From NCBI GenBank assembly GCA_031550725.1, contig JAVBOH010000009.1:1-64000 (forward strand): 64,000 nt of DNA, given 5' to 3'. The notes beneath the pieces were generated by a model. It searched no databases. It was given only the letters and a program-made list of their open reading frames with translations, and was not told the DNA's origin. Position numbers and translations under genes: made by a program. The stretch is from UBA946 sp031550725 (GTDB taxonomy: Bacteria; Bacillota; Clostridia; Oscillospirales; Ruminococcaceae). Shown one piece after another: positions 61,477 through 64,000 of this stretch (within the stretch, counting starts at the first letter, position 1; each line of letters begins with the position of its first letter).

Positions 61477-62028
61477 ATGTATTGTCCGAAATGTAAAGAA
61501 GAATATAGAGATGGTTTTTATATATGTGCTGATTGTCAAATTCCACTTGTTGATGAATTACCTCAGGAGTTGAAAGATGAAGTACTGTTCAAGCCTTTCG
61601 ATATAATTGAATGGGAATTTTTGATTACAGTTTCTGATAGCTTTGAAGGAAATTCCATTGAAGCCTTTCTTAATTCTGTGCAAATACCAGTTATGAAAAA
61701 ATTAAATTGCGGTGGCAGCGCTGTACAAGCATATCTAGGTTTTACCAAAACGGGTGTTGATATTTATGTTCCTAGCTACTGCTTGGAAAATGCACATGAG
61801 CTTATATCAGTTTATATTACAACAGACGAGAATACAACTAACGAAATTTTAGATGATCAATTTCAGGTTAACAGTGATGATGAATATAAAAATCCATCGC
61901 ATCCTTTGATATTACGTGTCGGTGCATTAATATTGGTTACGTTATTATTTAATTTCTATATTGGTTTAATAGCAACCATTATATTTATTATCTATATGAT
62001 TTCATCAGCTATTAAACATAAAAAATAA
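61477..62028 (+). CDS. Zinc-ribbon and DUF2007-like membrane protein
   Basis: 183 residues. It begins with a zinc-ribbon, YCPKC and later CADCQ (four cysteines within about 20 residues). A domain of about 80 residues follows (ITVSDSFEGNSIEAFLNSVQIPVM, then IYVPSYCLENAHELI), resembling the DUF2007 ferredoxin-like fold. Two membrane helices end the protein (about 145-180). The start at 61477 is 5-6 bases after GGAGGGGG; the frame extends 25 codons upstream, into the tRNA terminator, which is unlikely. Function unknown; the ribbon and small domain should be cytoplasmic. Confidence 0.75.
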   Translation: MYCPKCKEEYRDGFYICADCQIPLVDELPQELKDEVLFKPFDIIEWEFLITVSDSFEGNSIEAFLNSVQIPVMKKLNCGGSAVQAYLGFTKTGVDIYVPSYCLENAHELISVYITTDENTTNEILDDQFQVNSDDEYKNPSHPLILRVGALILVTLLFNFYIGLIATIIFIIYMISSAIKHKK

Positions 62029-62053
62029 TTTTGTATGTAGAAAATATATAGAT

Positions 62054-63703
62054 TTACTTACTATCCAAAAGCGACTTCATTTCCTGCTTTTTAGTATACA
62101 TAATATTGTCTGCGTGGCGAAAAACACTGCTGTAATCACTGTCCTTATTTGGATTGTATACAGCACATCCGCATGCAATCGATATCGACTCACTTTCTTT
62201 ACCAGTGCCACACTGCATTTTCTCATAAAACTCTGAAATTAATTTATCCTTATTCTCAAAATCACTTTTTTCTAGAATTGCTACAAATTCATCTCCGCCA
62301 ATTCGGAAAACTGGACTATGCTTAAAGCTTGTACATATCATCATGCTTGCTATTTTTATAAGCTTGTCACCGTCCTCATGTCCGTATGTGTCGTTGGTAT
62401 ATTTCAGATTGTTTACGTCAAAAACTGCTACTGCAAAGTCAGCGGTTTTATTTTTGATTTTCGTATCTATTTTATTGACATAATTAATGTACGCTGTTTT
62501 GTTTTTAATGCCTGTTAATGTATCAACATAAGCAAGATTATTTATATAGCTTATATATTCACGTAAAGACGTGGCTGTCTTTTTAAAGCTTTCTGTCAGC
62601 TGACCAATTTCGTCATTTGAGTTGTAATTCAAATCAATGCTTAAATCTCCGTCTGCAATTTTTTGTGCTGCTTCTTTAAGTTCAATTAAAGGCTTTATTA
62701 TTTTTTTGGTGATAAATATTGTTATTAAAAAGCATACTACACAGATAATTATTGCGGCTATTCCAATCTGATGAATTAATTTATTGTTTTCACTTTCTAT
62801 TTCAGATTTTGGTGCTGTTAATGCAAGTGTCATGCCGTTTTTTAAACTGCATAATACCATTGCTTTTTTTGTTTTATTTATCTCATAATTGTATAAGTAA
62901 TCCTCCTCTTTGTTATTAAAATAGTCAATATCAAGATTAGAAATGCTTTTGTCTATCAATGTAAGTGCAGTTCCACGCTCATATGCGCTATGATACATGA
63001 TTGTATCATTATCATCAATTAAAAAAGCATATCCATTTTCATATACCTGCATACTATCAATAGTGTCAATAATAACATTGTAATCAATATCCATTCCAAC
63101 TACACCAATTAAAACGTCATCGGCATACAAAGGAATTACATACGAGATCATTGGAACACTTATGTTTTTATTATAGTATGGCGGCATCCATACTGCCTCT
63201 TTTGATTCTACCGGAACATAAAACCATCCAACATGCTCAACATCGTTTTTATCATATAATGATAAATCAGTAGGGGAAACTTCATTAAACTTCTCATTGC
63301 CATTTTGTCTTGTCAGAAAAATTCCTGATGTTGATGATGTAAATTCAGGATTAAATCGGATATAAACTGCTATTGCACCTATTGTGTTGTTAGCGGCATT
63401 TAGCGCAACACTTTCAAGCACTTTTGTGTATTCATTAACATAATCAGAATTGGTTTTGAAACGTTCAATGTCATCAAGCTGCTCGACAGCATATGCACCT
63501 AGTGTTCCAACAGACTGCTCAATGCAGGTGAATGTCATATTGAGCTGCAATGCTCTTTCTTTACATATTAAATTCATGACTTCTTTTGACTCGTTGTTAA
63601 CAAGCTTTTTAACAGTCAGTATCCCTGCACTGCCTATTATCAATACTGTAAATACAATGCATGACAGTATCAGTAGTAGAATTTTTGTGCGAATTGATTT
63701 CAT
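62054..63703 (-). CDS. Sensor diguanylate cyclase (dCache-HAMP-GGDEF)
   Basis: 549 residues. Two membrane helices, about 8-30 and 285-308, frame a periplasmic-type dCache (PDC) sensor of about 250 residues, with VPMISYVIPLYADDVLIGVVGMDIDY as the family's central stretch. A HAMP domain links to the GGDEF domain (about 390-549), where the active site FRIGGDEF is intact, so it should make cyclic di-GMP. The RxxD inhibitory site is absent. With the EAL-type protein at 53254 it forms part of the cyclic di-GMP network. GGAGG is 11 bases before the ATG at 63703. Confidence 0.93.
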   Translation of the reverse strand: MKSIRTKILLLILSCIVFTVLIIGSAGILTVKKLVNNESKEVMNLICKERALQLNMTFTCIEQSVGTLGAYAVEQLDDIERFKTNSDYVNEYTKVLESVALNAANNTIGAIAVYIRFNPEFTSSTSGIFLTRQNGNEKFNEVSPTDLSLYDKNDVEHVGWFYVPVESKEAVWMPPYYNKNISVPMISYVIPLYADDVLIGVVGMDIDYNVIIDTIDSMQVYENGYAFLIDDNDTIMYHSAYERGTALTLIDKSISNLDIDYFNNKEEDYLYNYEINKTKKAMVLCSLKNGMTLALTAPKSEIESENNKLIHQIGIAAIIICVVCFLITIFITKKIIKPLIELKEAAQKIADGDLSIDLNYNSNDEIGQLTESFKKTATSLREYISYINNLAYVDTLTGIKNKTAYINYVNKIDTKIKNKTADFAVAVFDVNNLKYTNDTYGHEDGDKLIKIASMMICTSFKHSPVFRIGGDEFVAILEKSDFENKDKLISEFYEKMQCGTGKESESISIACGCAVYNPNKDSDYSSVFRHADNIMYTKKQEMKSLLDSK

Positions 63704-63894
63704 ATATGTCAATGCCTCCATTAATAAATTGTTAAAAAATAAAAATCGATTTACATATATTGATTATAACATTTTTTTACATCCAGCACAAGTAAAATAA
63801 ATATATTTAAAATATTATTAATAATAGTATTTAAAAACGTTAAATGATTTTATTATTTCATCAACGCTAATTATTTTCTTTATCTATTAAAACT

Positions 63895-63919
63895 AAAACC
63901 GCCTGTTAAAAGGCGGTTT
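63895..63919 (-). terminator. Terminator of the gene entering from the right
   Basis: AAACCGCC (63896-63903) pairs with GGCGGTTT (63912-63919); on the minus strand TTTTAGTTTTAATA follows. 63722-63894 has no coding frame. Confidence 0.75.
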
Positions 63920-63942
63920 CGCTATAAATTATCTGAATAGTA

Positions 63943-64000
63943 TTATTTCATCTGTCTTGGTGGTTCACCCTGCATGAAAATACCATTAACCTTTGGCTCA
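63943..64000 (-). CDS. 3' end of an unidentified gene (partial)
   Basis: A frame on the minus strand enters from the right edge and stops at TAA (63943-63945). Only 18 residues are seen, ending QGEPPRQMK. A terminator lies just downstream, which supports a real gene end. No function can be assigned. Confidence 0.6.
   Translation of the reverse strand, partial: EPKVNGIFMQGEPPRQMK

Overview
The window is AT-rich Firmicutes DNA. It carries spoIVA with its partner sipL, a gerA/gerB/gerC germination set with DUF421 and DUF4363 partners, a SpoVB-like flippase, a leucine T-box, a type III glutamine synthetase, a methyl-accepting chemotaxis protein, and plant-glycan enzymes (a GH31 alpha-xylosidase and a GH5 cellulase lipoprotein with a CBM2-like domain). 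Together these point to a motile, endospore-forming, fibre-degrading anaerobe of the class Clostridia, probably near Ruminococcaceae/Oscillospiraceae. The assignment comes from gene content only.

Layout. 1-770: the 3' end of one gene, then a decayed region. 974-2626 (-): a chemotaxis receptor. 3266-8936 (+): a four-gene cassette of acyl-activating enzyme, acyl carrier protein, a large GNAT fusion protein and a PM20D1-like M20 peptidase. 9188-18671 (mostly +): a surface-glycan locus with a HAD-like protein, GT2, GT4, ABC exporter pair, Ig-like membrane protein, EpsG-like polymerase and priming sugar transferase, interrupted by one secreted protein on the other strand. 18877-23570 (-): folD, lgt and a paired M16 peptidase operon. 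23788-27376 (+): GNAT, small membrane protein, tyrosine recombinase and a class B penicillin-binding protein. 27436-29784 (-): degV, trmL and a pyridoxamine kinase. 30006-38785: a ComEA-like protein, a SpoVB-like flippase, then the murD/M42/M42/GNAT/PLP-lyase/methyltransferase operon. 39160-43702: glnN and yicI, convergent. 44304-47357: sipL-spoIVA. 47400-53251: an XRE regulator and the germination genes. 53254-57827 (-): a YkuI-like EAL protein, a small membrane protein, a thioredoxin with a ferredoxin-thioredoxin-reductase-like protein, a 38-residue membrane peptide and the cellulase. 58028-61092 (+): tyrA and T-box-controlled leuA. 61288-64000: tRNA-Ser(CGA), a zinc-ribbon membrane protein, a sensor diguanylate cyclase and the end of one more gene.

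The strongest candidates for something undescribed are: (i) the acyl-activating/ACP/GNAT/PM20D1-like cassette, which looks like a make-and-break system for N-acyl amines; (ii) a family of four dispersed 110-170 bp elements with TATAGT-like or longer terminal inverted repeats and a string of internal hairpins that keep pairing while the sequence changes; (iii) an XRE regulator fused to a 15-residue solenoid with a cysteine exactly every 15 residues; (iv) a chemotaxis receptor missing 11 residues from only one arm of its signalling hairpin; and (v) several leader RNAs (leuA, glnN, the PBP gene) with terminators or structures next to the ribosome-binding site.

Family assignments rest on motifs recognised by eye. 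No database search or folding program was run, so coordinates of regulatory sites are pattern matches.
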